Of a stretch of DNA of 64,000 nt, positions 1-8,211 are shown in pieces. How positions within the stretch are numbered: the first letter of the stretch is position 1; the number at the start of each line of letters is the position of its first letter. The notes beneath the pieces are model-generated. The model was given only the letters and a program-made list of their open reading frames with translations. It was not told the origin of the DNA and ran no database searches. Both the position numbers and the translations under genes were made by a program. Location of the stretch: contig JASGJW010000001.1 in assembly GCA_047601145.1 (NCBI GenBank), positions 372,001 through 436,000 of the forward strand, given 5' to 3'. This stretch comes from UBA7672 sp047601145 (GTDB lineage: Bacteria > Pseudomonadota > Alphaproteobacteria > Caulobacterales > Hyphomonadaceae).

Positions 1-123
1 TTCCGCCGCCTGCGGCGCTTCCTGCGCCCAGGCCACGTTCGAGGCGTCGGCGGCGAACATGCCGGCCGTCATCAGCACAGCGCCGGTGGCGCATTTCAGG
101 GTGAAATCAAACAACGGGTTCAT
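1..123 (-). CDS. Secreted protein, 5' part only (runs off the window)
   Basis: An ATG at 123 on the minus strand opens a frame that stays open to the window edge. Its first residues (MNPLFDF, then a hydrophobic stretch ending AWA-QEA) look like a Sec signal peptide with cleavage after AWA, so the product is probably periplasmic or outer-membrane. The start codon lies 2 nt after the stop of the upstream chemoreceptor, and a GGAGG-like ribosome site (GGGAGGAATT) sits inside the end of that gene, so the two are probably translated as one operon. Only about 41 codons are visible and the mature protein cannot be identified. Confidence 0.6.
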   Translation of the reverse strand, partial: MNPLFDFTLKCATGAVLMTAGMFAADASNVAWAQEAPQAAE

Positions 124-125
124 GG

Positions 126-2237
126 CTAGAATTCCTCCCAATTGGCTTCCTCGGCCTCAGGCGCCTGTTTCAGCGCTGCATTGCCGTGCGTGGCCATCGG
201 CCGGGCGGCTGGCGTTGCGGGACGCGACGGGGCCGGCAGGCGTTTCGGTTGCGGCTTGTGCACGACGCGGGCAGCCGGAGCGCCCTCGCCGATGTCGAAC
301 TTGGAGGCGAGCTCGGAGAGTTCGCCGGCTTCCTTGGCCAGCGAGTGCGAGGCAGCGGTCGATTGTTCAACCATCGCAGCGTTCTGCTGGGTAACCTGGT
401 CCATCTGGTTCACAGCGGTGTTGACCTGAGCAAGGCCCGTGGACTGCTCCTGTGTCGAAGCGGAGATTTCCGACACGAGACCGGTGATCTCGGCGACCTT
501 CACGACGATCTGCTGCAGGGCCTCGCCGGTGCGGTTCACAAGATCCACACCGCTCTCGACCTGCTGCGAAGAAGCAAGAATGAGCGTCTTGATCTCTTTG
601 GCGGCGTCCGAAGAGCGTTGTGCCAGCGCGCGAACTTCCGAGGCGACGACCGCAAAGCCTCGACCGGCCTCACCAGCACGCGCAGCTTCGACGCCAGCGT
701 TGAGCGCCAGGAGGTTGGTCTGGAACGCGATCTCGTCGATCACGCCGATGATTTGAGCAATCTTGCGCGAGGAGCCTTCGATCTCGCCCATCGCGGCGAC
801 AGCCTTGCGAACGACTTCGCCGGAACGTTCAGCCTCGCCCTTTGCCTCAGCAACAACCGCATTGGCCTGGCGCGAGCCCTCGGCCGTCTTGCGGACAGTC
901 GCAGTGATCTCGTCGAGCGCGGCGGCCGTCTCTTCAAGCGAAGCGGCCTGCTGTTCCGTGCGGCGCGACAGGTCGTCAGCGGCGTGGGAAATCTCGTCAG
1001 CGCCCGAACGGATGCCCTGCACGTTCGTGATGATGACCTTCATCGCGTCCTGCAGTTGCGACACTGCCGCGTTGAAGTCGCGCTGGAGCTTCTGGTATTC
1101 GGCCGGGAATTGCTGGTCGATATGGCAGGTCAGGCTGCCGTGCGAGAGCATCGAAAGCTTGGAGCCGAGCGTTTCGACAACCATCGCGAGCTCGTCGGCC
1201 GCAGCCTTGCTCTTCATCTCGAGCGCCGCGCGTTCCTGCAGGCCGCGTTTGAACACGTCGAGCGCTTCGGCAATCTTGCCGGTTTCGTTGCGGTCCTCGC
1301 GGCACGGAATTTCCGTATCCAGCTTGTTGTTCGTCAGTCCATCCATCGCCGCCAGCAGTTTGCGGAAGCGGCCCGAGAGGCCGGTGACGATGACGAAAGC
1401 CAGCAGGCCAGCGAGCAGCAGCGTCGCGCCGACGATGCCGAGATTGATGAACTGCTCGGTGCGCAGCGCATCGATGCGCGCACGGATCAGGCGCTCCATC
1501 TCCGTATGCGTCTTGCGCCAGACGGTGTCGATCTGAGCAGCGACGTCCTTGGCCAGCTTCGCAGCCTGGGCGTTGGACGATGCGCCCGCAAGCGGTGTGA
1601 TCAGGTCGGAGAGTTTCTTGACCTCATCGCCCAGCGCACGGCGGGTGTCGCCCGCGGCGTTGCTCTTCATCGCGCCTTCAAGCGCCTCGACCGCGACGCG
1701 GCCAGCTTCGCCCGTGCTTTCGATAGCGGAGATCACTTCCGCCGACGACAGATACTCGCCGCCTGAGGCCGGAGCCTCGCCCGCCGCTGCTTGCCTGATG
1801 GCGGTCTCGACGCCGATCACGGCGTCGAACAGCGCTGGCAGTCGCATCGTCACCGCATCCATCGCGTAGAAGCTGTCGAGCTGGGTGTCGAGCGTCAGGT
1901 TCGAGGCGTCGGCGACGTCGCTGAACAGCGAAGAGCCCGTGGTGACGCGAGCCCCGCCCTTCGCATCAGCGAATGCCGAGAAAGACTGAGTGGTCGCAAA
2001 TTCCGCATCGAATTCCGCATGACGCGGAGCGACAACGTCTTTGTCGAATGAGACGAAGGAAGGCCAGAGCTCGCCGATATAGTCCGAGCCCCGGACTTCC
2101 TTTTCTCCGAAGGCGATCTGCGTCGATGTCGTGTTGACGAACAGCGTCGCCAGCAGAACGGTCGGCGCAAGGAACAGCGCGGAGAGAAGTCCAAGGCGCG
2201 TACCCAGGTTCAGCCTGGAATTGATGACGTCCAACAA
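126..2237 (-). CDS. Methyl-accepting chemotaxis protein (upstream-facing tandem copy)
   Basis: Inner-membrane chemoreceptor of 703 residues. A first membrane segment lies at about residues 15-36, followed by a periplasmic sensing region of about 225 residues, a second membrane segment near 265-288, a HAMP region, and the long cytoplasmic coiled-coil signalling domain with the conserved tip (EIAFQTNLLALNAGVEAARA). The C-terminus ends in NWEEF, matching the CheR/CheB-docking pentapeptide seen in major chemoreceptors. The start is a TTG (two consecutive TTG codons) preceded by GGGAGAG. From about residue 380 it is almost identical to the receptor encoded just upstream, whereas the sensing halves differ, so the pair looks like a duplication with diversified ligand domains. 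The ligand is unknown. Confidence 0.93.
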   Translation of the reverse strand: MLDVINSRLNLGTRLGLLSALFLAPTVLLATLFVNTTSTQIAFGEKEVRGSDYIGELWPSFVSFDKDVVAPRHAEFDAEFATTQSFSAFADAKGGARVTTGSSLFSDVADASNLTLDTQLDSFYAMDAVTMRLPALFDAVIGVETAIRQAAAGEAPASGGEYLSSAEVISAIESTGEAGRVAVEALEGAMKSNAAGDTRRALGDEVKKLSDLITPLAGASSNAQAAKLAKDVAAQIDTVWRKTHTEMERLIRARIDALRTEQFINLGIVGATLLLAGLLAFVIVTGLSGRFRKLLAAMDGLTNNKLDTEIPCREDRNETGKIAEALDVFKRGLQERAALEMKSKAAADELAMVVETLGSKLSMLSHGSLTCHIDQQFPAEYQKLQRDFNAAVSQLQDAMKVIITNVQGIRSGADEISHAADDLSRRTEQQAASLEETAAALDEITATVRKTAEGSRQANAVVAEAKGEAERSGEVVRKAVAAMGEIEGSSRKIAQIIGVIDEIAFQTNLLALNAGVEAARAGEAGRGFAVVASEVRALAQRSSDAAKEIKTLILASSQQVESGVDLVNRTGEALQQIVVKVAEITGLVSEISASTQEQSTGLAQVNTAVNQMDQVTQQNAAMVEQSTAASHSLAKEAGELSELASKFDIGEGAPAARVVHKPQPKRLPAPSRPATPAARPMATHGNAALKQAPEAEEANWEEF

Positions 2238-2276
2238 GACTTCTCTCCCAATTTTCTTTTTTCTGGTTCCGAAGAC

Positions 2277-4169
2277 CTAGAAATTTTCCCAGCTGTCTTC
2301 GTCGTTGGCGGCGGCAGGCTTGAGTGCAGCGTTGCCGTTGGTCGGCATGGATTTGGCGGCCGCCGGACGCGACGGGGCCGGCAGGCGTTTCGGTTGCGGC
2401 GTATGAACGACACGAGCCGCAGGGGTTCCGGCGCCAATGTCGAACTTCGAAGCCAGCTCAGCGAGCTCACCGGCTTCCTTGGCCAGCGAGTGCGAGGCGG
2501 CAGTCGATTGCTCGACCATCGCGGCGTTCTGCTGGGTGACCTGGTCCATCTGGTTCACGGCCGTGTTGACCTGAGCAAGGCCCGTGGACTGCTCCTGCGT
2601 CGAGGCGGAGATCTCCGACACCAGCCCCGAAATCTCAGCGACCTTGACGACGATCTTCTGCAGGGCCTCGCCGGTGCGGTTCACTAACTCGACGCCGCCT
2701 TCAACCTGCTGCGAGGACGCCATGATCAGGGTCTTGATCTCCTTGGCGGCATCCGAAGAACGCTGGGCCAGCGCACGCACTTCCGAGGCGACAACCGCGA
2801 AGCCACGACCGGCCTCACCGGCGCGAGCAGCTTCGACGCCAGCGTTGAGCGCCAGGAGGTTGGTCTGGAAGGCGATCTCGTCGATCACGCCAATGATCTG
2901 CGCAATCTTGCGCGAGGAACCCTCGATCTCGCCCATCGCAGCGACGGCCTTGCGGACAACCTCGCCCGAACGCTCGGCTTCGCCTTTCGCTTCGCCAACC
3001 ACAGCGTTCGCCTGACGCGAGCCATCAGCCGTCTTGCGGACGGTGGCGGTGATCTCGTCAAGAGCCGCAGCAGTCTCTTCAAGCGAGGCAGCCTGCTGTT
3101 CCGTGCGGCGCGACAGGTCGTCAGCGGCGTGAGAAATCTCGTCGGCGCCCGAGCGCATGCCCTGCACGTTCGAGATGATGACCTTCATCGCGTCCTGCAG
3201 CTGGACGACGGCCGCGTTGAAGTCGTCGCGCACCTTCTTGTATTCCGGCGAAACGTCGACATCGAAGCGCGTGGTCAGGTTGCCCTTCGAAAGGTCGGCA
3301 AGGCCGCGCGACAGTGTTTCGACAACCAGCGCCTGTTCGGCGGCAGCCTTCCGCTGCGCGGCTTCCATCGCTTCTTTCTCGATGGCGGCCTGCTTGAACA
3401 CGTCGAGGGCGTCGGCCATTTCGCCGATCTCGTCGCCCTGCCCCTTGGCCGGAATTGAGATCGTGTTGTCGCCCTTGGCGAGGCGGCGCATCGCGTCCGT
3501 CATCTGGATGACGGGCTTCGCGATGCCGCGCGTCAGCCACCAGCCCATCAGGGCGGAGATCAGGATTGCGAGCGCGGCGCCGAGGCCCAGCACCATGTAG
3601 GACTTGTTGACTTCGGCGTCGGCATGCGCCTCGAAGCCGGCGAGCTGCGCCTTCTCATGGTCGCTCATGGCGCCCATCGTCTCGCGCAGTTTCAGCAGGC
3701 GCGCCGTGCCCGAAATTTCGGAGCGGGCGGCATTGATCGTCTCCGGATTGCGCGCCTTCTCGATCGCAGCGTTGCTTTCCGCCTTGAAGGTGTCGAGGGC
3801 TTCGCCAACCGGCGCGAGCAGCGCGCGGTCGTCTTCGTCCGTCGCCATCTCCGCGAGCGACTTGTAGGTCGCATCGAGCGTCGTCATCTTCTCGTGGAAG
3901 CCGGGCTTCTTATCGAGGAACGCTGCGGCGTCACCCGAGGCGACGAAGCCACGCAGCGAGTTCTGCACGTCGACCGCCGCCGCGAGCACCGCGGCTTCAA
4001 GGTTGAGCTGGTCGTTGGACTGTTTGGCTTCCAGCGTGGCCGCATCGACCGCCTGGTTCGCCATGAACACGACGCTGTTCGAGATGCCGACGGTCGCAAC
4101 GACAACGCCGAACGCCAGCAGAAGCTTGCGGGAAATTTTCAGATTAAGGCGACGAGCGACCACGAACAT
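2277..4169 (-). CDS. Methyl-accepting chemotaxis protein (first gene of tandem pair)
   Basis: Chemoreceptor of 630 residues with a membrane segment at about residues 17-37, a periplasmic domain of about 150 residues, a second membrane segment near 193-213, HAMP at about 214-270 and a full cytoplasmic signalling domain. The C-terminus DSWENF resembles a CheR-docking tail. It lies 39 nt upstream of the second receptor and both are probably co-transcribed. The periplasmic domain is predicted to be helical and shorter than in the partner, so the two probably sense different signals through a shared output. Signal transmission to CheA/CheW is expected from the family; no che genes are in this window. 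Confidence 0.94.
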   Translation of the reverse strand: MFVVARRLNLKISRKLLLAFGVVVATVGISNSVVFMANQAVDAATLEAKQSNDQLNLEAAVLAAAVDVQNSLRGFVASGDAAAFLDKKPGFHEKMTTLDATYKSLAEMATDEDDRALLAPVGEALDTFKAESNAAIEKARNPETINAARSEISGTARLLKLRETMGAMSDHEKAQLAGFEAHADAEVNKSYMVLGLGAALAILISALMGWWLTRGIAKPVIQMTDAMRRLAKGDNTISIPAKGQGDEIGEMADALDVFKQAAIEKEAMEAAQRKAAAEQALVVETLSRGLADLSKGNLTTRFDVDVSPEYKKVRDDFNAAVVQLQDAMKVIISNVQGMRSGADEISHAADDLSRRTEQQAASLEETAAALDEITATVRKTADGSRQANAVVGEAKGEAERSGEVVRKAVAAMGEIEGSSRKIAQIIGVIDEIAFQTNLLALNAGVEAARAGEAGRGFAVVASEVRALAQRSSDAAKEIKTLIMASSQQVEGGVELVNRTGEALQKIVVKVAEISGLVSEISASTQEQSTGLAQVNTAVNQMDQVTQQNAAMVEQSTAASHSLAKEAGELAELASKFDIGAGTPAARVVHTPQPKRLPAPSRPAAAKSMPTNGNAALKPAAANDEDSWENF

Positions 4170-4272
4170 TTTCTCCGTACGACCTGTCCGCGGGGAGGCG
4201 AGACAGAAAATTTTCTCAGTACGGGACGGTTTTTCTCGCAGAATGCTGAAAACCGCGTTAAAACAGAGAATA

Positions 4273-5703
4273 ATGATTGGTTTCTCGAATCCGGGCCGCG
4301 TGAAGAATCGCGTTGCATGGCGCAGCGGTCCGATTTCGCTGGCGGCGTCTGCGCGCGAAGTGTCATCACTTTCAGGGGAGCAGCGGGAAGGTGGGGCCTT
4401 GGATTCGCAACGCCAGGACTGGAAGCGAGTCGCGCTGCGCGCGCTGATCTACGCTGCGCTCTTCTTCATCGCGATGGAGCTCACCGTTGATCTCGCGCGC
4501 TATGGCGCGAAGGTCACGCCGATCTGGATCGCCAGCGCCATCTTCGCCTGGACGCTTCTTTCATCGCCGACGCGCGACTGGCCCATCGTCATCGGCTTTT
4601 TTGTCGCGGCCCACATCATCCGCGCGATCTATGTTGGCGACACGCCGGTCAACGAGATCATTTACCTTTCAACAAACATTGGCGGCCCCGTCCTGTGCGC
4701 CGGCCTCCTGCGCTGGTCGGGCCACGCGCTCGAGTTCGAGGACCGCGCTTCTGTTTTCCGCTTTCTCCTGATCGGCGGCCTTGTCGCACCGGCGGCGTCC
4801 GCCGCCATCGTCGCCATCGGCTCCTTCGTCAGTCCCGACCGCTTCGACATTGCCGACCTCGGCATCTGGTTCCTCGCTGACGCCCTCAGCTATGTCGTCT
4901 TCCTGCCGATCTTCTGCAGCTTCGGCAGCGGCGCCTGGCGCCAGCTTCTTTCTCCGCGCCTGCGCGTGAAGGCCGTCATCCTCCTTGGCGTCCTGCTCGC
5001 CGCACAGATCGCCGCCTGGTACATGCCGAGCCGCCTCCACAACTTCTTCACGATCGCGGCCGTTCCCTATTTCATCCTCATCGCATTCGAGCTCGGATCA
5101 GCTGGCGCAAGCTTCGCTGTTGCGATCGTAGCGGTCACCATGCTCGGCAACGGACTGCTTGTCCCGCGCGGGCTCGGCGCACCGCTCAACACCGCCGACT
5201 ATCTGCTTGCCTCGCAGTTCTATGTCGCTGCCGTCGCGACCTGCGTCATGCCGCTGGTCGCAGCGCTGGACGAGAAGAATCGCCTTTATGAATCGGCCTC
5301 CAGCGCACTTGCGGACGCCCAGTCCGCCTGGGGCGAACTGATCGCCGCAGAGGCGCATTACAGGCTCATAGCAGACAATTCGCTCGACATGGTGATGCGT
5401 CTTGATCTCGATGGCGTTGTGATCTTCGCATCGCCCGCATGTCGTACTATCTCTGCTGACGTGAACGAGCTGGAAGGACAAGAGATCCTTGACCTCGTGC
5501 ACGAGGAGGACGTTCCACGCGTGCGCACTGAGATGCAGGATTTCGTATCGGCTGGCGTCGTTGACCGGCCTCACAACATCCGCATGCGCATTCGCATCGC
5601 GGGCGGCGGCTGGAGCTCCTTTGACGTCATGGCCACGCTGATCACGTCCAGCGGCAAGGAGCCCGAGGAAATCATCGCCACGCTCCGCGAGGTGCAGGCA
5701 TGA
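4273..5703 (+). CDS. MASE1-type membrane sensor with C-terminal PAS domain, no output domain
   Basis: About 476 residues. From around residue 60 to 340 the protein is a polytopic membrane domain (about eight hydrophobic segments, with WIASAIFAW and TNIGGP motifs) typical of MASE1 sensor domains. A short coiled linker then leads into one PAS domain (YRLIADNSLDMVMRLDLDG onward) that ends the protein. There is no kinase, GGDEF, EAL or phosphatase domain, which is unusual because MASE1 is normally fused to one. The ATG at 4273 was chosen; a TTG at 4399 with a purine-rich site upstream (GGGAAGGTGGGG) is a real alternative and would remove a poorly conserved N-terminus. Its stop overlaps the start of the XRE-cupin gene, suggesting coupled function. 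Confidence 0.8.
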   Translation: MIGFSNPGRVKNRVAWRSGPISLAASAREVSSLSGEQREGGALDSQRQDWKRVALRALIYAALFFIAMELTVDLARYGAKVTPIWIASAIFAWTLLSSPTRDWPIVIGFFVAAHIIRAIYVGDTPVNEIIYLSTNIGGPVLCAGLLRWSGHALEFEDRASVFRFLLIGGLVAPAASAAIVAIGSFVSPDRFDIADLGIWFLADALSYVVFLPIFCSFGSGAWRQLLSPRLRVKAVILLGVLLAAQIAAWYMPSRLHNFFTIAAVPYFILIAFELGSAGASFAVAIVAVTMLGNGLLVPRGLGAPLNTADYLLASQFYVAAVATCVMPLVAALDEKNRLYESASSALADAQSAWGELIAAEAHYRLIADNSLDMVMRLDLDGVVIFASPACRTISADVNELEGQEILDLVHEEDVPRVRTEMQDFVSAGVVDRPHNIRMRIRIAGGGWSSFDVMATLITSSGKEPEEIIATLREVQA

Positions 5704-6290
5704 AGTCCCGCCTTACCCAGCAGGCCGGCGTCGCCGTTCGCAAGCTCCGCCTCGCCAAGGGGTGGACGCTGCAGGAATTGTCGGACAAGTCAGGCGTCCC
5801 GCTGTCGACCCTGTCCAAGCTCGAACTGGGCCAGTCCTCGCTCACCTACGACAAGATCCTGCGTATCTGCAGCGCTTTGGACATCGATCCGGGCCTGTCG
5901 ATCCTCCAGCAGGCGTCCGCTACGCCCTCACCCAGCGCCCGCCGCGCCGTCGTCCGAAAGGGCGAAGGCGAGGCCGTACCCTTCGGCGACCATCTGGCGA
6001 AAGTCGGAGCCCAGGACCTCGTCTCCAAGGCTTTCACCCCCATGGTGGTGACCCTTCAGCCCACGGACGGACGCCGCCAGACCCTGCCTGGCGAGGCCTA
6101 TCTCCACATTCTAACCGGCACAGCGCTCCTCCATACGGATGTCTATGCGCCGCTGAAGCTCAGCCCGGGCGATGCCATCTTCTTCGATGGCTCGACGGAG
6201 CACCGTCTTCATTCCGCGAGCAGCGAGCCCTGCACCGCACTCCTGGTGATCTCGGGCGATGAAGGTTTCTGGCGTCAAAGCCCCGAATGA
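5700..6290 (+). CDS. XRE-family regulator with C-terminal cupin domain
   Basis: A 196-residue transcriptional regulator. Residues about 10-65 form an XRE helix-turn-helix (LRLAKGWTLQELSDKSGVPLSTLSKLE), and residues about 105-190 form a small cupin barrel (PGEAYLHILTG, LSPGDAIFFDGSTEHRLH) that in this family binds a small effector or a metal. The start ATG overlaps the stop of the MASE1-PAS gene (ATGA), so the two are translationally coupled. The inference is that the membrane sensor modulates this regulator. The repeated TTAGAGAAT elements upstream of the porin 170 bp downstream are candidate binding sites. Confidence 0.92.
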   Translation: MKSRLTQQAGVAVRKLRLAKGWTLQELSDKSGVPLSTLSKLELGQSSLTYDKILRICSALDIDPGLSILQQASATPSPSARRAVVRKGEGEAVPFGDHLAKVGAQDLVSKAFTPMVVTLQPTDGRRQTLPGEAYLHILTGTALLHTDVYAPLKLSPGDAIFFDGSTEHRLHSASSEPCTALLVISGDEGFWRQSPE

Positions 6291-6351
6291 TTCGCGAGAA
6301 CTTTCTCATCGAGCTGCGGCATCCTGTCCTGTGAGCATTTGGTTTTCCGGC

Positions 6352-6391
6352 AATTCTCCATTTTAGAGAATTTTTCATCAAATTAGAGAAT
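6352..6391. promoter_or_regulatory. Candidate operator: inverted plus direct repeats upstream of the porin
   Basis: AATTCTC (6352-6358) and GAGAATT (6366-6372) form a perfect 7-bp inverted repeat with a 7-nt spacer. TTAGAGAAT occurs at 6363-6371 and again at 6383-6391, exactly 20 bp apart, which is two helical turns. The arrangement fits a dimer operator with a second half-site. The XRE-cupin regulator encoded just upstream is the obvious candidate binder; this is inference. AGAGAATA also occurs once at 4265-4272, right before the MASE1 gene. Confidence 0.5.
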
Positions 6392-6464
6392 ACACGTCCG
6401 GAGAGAGAAATTCTTCCTCCGGACGCCGTGTTGGCCAGCCGGGGTCCTTCCGGAGCTGCCGACG

Positions 6465-7904
6465 ATGACCAGGGCCACCCTCACCCGCCACGCCGCCCTC
6501 GCGGTGCTCGCGCTGTCGGCCACCCCGGCCCTCGCCCAGACGGCAGCCCCGACCGCTCCCGCCGCCGAGAAGAAAGCCGACAAGCCGGCCGTTTCGACCT
6601 CCTGGTCCAACGGCGCGCCGAAGACGTCCGAGGGAGAGCAGTCTTTCAAGGTCAATGGCCGGGTCCAGTACGACATCTTCAACATAGATACCGACGGCGC
6701 CTCGGCGACCGACCAGAGCTATTCCCGCTCTTACGTCCGCCGCGCCTATCTCGGCGTCGAGGGCCAGTTCTCGGACGCGTGGCGCTACAAGATCGCCCTG
6801 GCCTTCCAGCCGGGCGCTGACGCCGCCTCTTCGACGGTCACGACCCTCCGTCTCTGCCAGGACAATGGCACGGCCGCCATCGCCCAGCGCGCAACCTGCC
6901 TTACCGGCGAAACCGACCGCGGACCGGTTGTCACGTCGGTCTCCACCTCCGGCGCCGACACCGAAGTCGGGTTTGACGACGCCTACATCCAGTATGTCGC
7001 CGGCCCGTGGGAGATCACGCTCGGCCAGAACGCCATCGCGTCGAACCTTGAAGACCGCACGTCCACGCTGAACATTCCCTTCAACGAACGCTCGGCCATG
7101 TCGACCGCCTTCTCCTCGTCCAAGACGATGGGCGTCGTTATCGCCTCCTCGGGCGCGAACTGGAACGGAGCCGTGGGCATCTATGGCGACAGCGCCGACA
7201 ATCCGGAATCCACCAACACCAGCGAAACCATCGGCCTCTCGGCCCGCGGCGCCTGGGTCCCGGTGTTCAGCCAGACCAAGGAAGGCACCACGCTCATCCA
7301 CCTCGGCGCGTTTGCGCGCTATCGGGACAATGCCGGCGGTGAAGACGTCTCCGGCATTCGCGGACCCGCCTTCCGCTATCGCGCCCGCCCGAACACGGGC
7401 TGGGGCGACCGCTTCATCGACACAGGTTCTGCCGCCTTCGCGCAGGACCAGTTCCTCGGCGCCGAGTTCGCCGCCCAGCACAACGAATTCTCCTTCTCGG
7501 GCGAATACGGACAGCTCACGGCGAAACCGCAGTCGGGGTCTCCCATCGCGGGCTCCAACCCCTCCTTCCAGGGCGGCTATCTCGACTTCTTCTGGTCGCC
7601 CACCGGCGACAGCCGCGCCTACAAGCTGAAGGATGGTTCGTTCAGCCGCATGAGCCCGCGCAACCCGCTCGGCGCAGATGGCTTCGGCGCCGTAACGCTC
7701 GGCCTGCGCTACGACTTCCTCGACCTCACCGATGGCGCGGTCGATGGCGGCCAGCAAAAAGGCTTCACGCTGCAATCGACCTGGCAGCCGCTGTCTTTCC
7801 TGAAATTCCAGGCTGATTATTCGCGCCTGGACATCGAACGTCCGTCCAGCCCGCTCTCCGGCGATGCGGATGTCATCACCCTGCGCTCCCAGATCGAATG
7901 GTAG
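6465..7904 (+). CDS. OprO/OprP-type phosphate-selective porin family protein
   Basis: Outer-membrane beta-barrel of 479 residues. The signal peptide ends ALA-QTAAP at about residue 24, and a Pro/Ala/Lys-rich linker follows. Then come repeated amphipathic strands with aromatic girdles (FKVNGRVQYDIFNIDTD, RRAYLGVEGQFSDAWRYKIALAFQP, ITLGQN, LGLRYDFLDL), ending in a strand with a terminal aromatic (ITLRSQIEW), as required for BAM insertion. The N-terminal strand arrangement matches the OprO/OprP porin family. A Cys pair in a predicted outer loop (about residues 130 and 145) may form a disulfide. Family members take up phosphate, polyphosphate or other anions; the solute here is not known. It lies downstream of the sensor-regulator pair and is probably its target. 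Confidence 0.88.
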   Translation: MTRATLTRHAALAVLALSATPALAQTAAPTAPAAEKKADKPAVSTSWSNGAPKTSEGEQSFKVNGRVQYDIFNIDTDGASATDQSYSRSYVRRAYLGVEGQFSDAWRYKIALAFQPGADAASSTVTTLRLCQDNGTAAIAQRATCLTGETDRGPVVTSVSTSGADTEVGFDDAYIQYVAGPWEITLGQNAIASNLEDRTSTLNIPFNERSAMSTAFSSSKTMGVVIASSGANWNGAVGIYGDSADNPESTNTSETIGLSARGAWVPVFSQTKEGTTLIHLGAFARYRDNAGGEDVSGIRGPAFRYRARPNTGWGDRFIDTGSAAFAQDQFLGAEFAAQHNEFSFSGEYGQLTAKPQSGSPIAGSNPSFQGGYLDFFWSPTGDSRAYKLKDGSFSRMSPRNPLGADGFGAVTLGLRYDFLDLTDGAVDGGQQKGFTLQSTWQPLSFLKFQADYSRLDIERPSSPLSGDADVITLRSQIEW

Positions 7905-7911
7905 CGTAGAG

Positions 7912-8142
7912 CGTCTGCCGGCACACCCTGTCCCCCTGCCTCCGCTGCCGGCAGACGTCCCTCACAAAGACGACCCTGCGCGATGATCCCAAGGTCGCGC
8001 AGGCTGCGCCCGCCGGCACACCCTGTCCCCTGCCTCCGCTGCCGGCGGGCGTCCCCAACAGAACGACCCTGCGCTGGTCCCAACTCCAGCCAGGTCACGC
8101 CCGCCGGCACACCCTGTCCCCCTGCCTCCGCTGCCGGCGGGC
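7912..8142. repeat. Array of three covarying stem-loop repeats (REP/BIME-like)
   Basis: Three units about 91-95 bp apart. Unit 1 has 12-bp arms at 7912-7923 and 7946-7957 (CGTCTGCCGGCA with its exact complement). Units 2 (8007-8018/8040-8051) and 3 (8098-8109/8132-8142) have CGCCCGCCGGCA arms. Where unit 1 differs, both arms change together. The loops of 21-22 nt are almost identical (CACCCTGTCC...CCTCCGC). The spacers share ACGACCCTGCGC and form their own stems: CCTGCGCGA with TCGCGCAGG between units 1 and 2, and CCTG[c]GCTGG with CCAGCCAGG between units 2 and 3. No long T-run follows, so this is not an ordinary terminator. No long plausible gene runs through it. Confidence 0.85.
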
Positions 8143-8211
8143 TCCCTTTCTCTCCTCCCCAGAAACGTGCATCTGGTGGCGGCGCAATCCTCGCGCCGCC
8201 ACGGTACGTTC

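Noticed and set aside
186..1766. Long plus-strand open frame (526 codons) opposite the chemoreceptor
   Set aside because: It is antisense to a well-supported chemoreceptor gene, is Arg-rich with no domain, and similar shadows occur opposite the second receptor.
6378..7775. 465-codon minus-strand frame opposite the porin
   Set aside because: Its composition (Gly/Arg/Ala/Val-rich) is typical of antisense frames in high-GC genes and the porin frame has a signal peptide and beta-barrel pattern.
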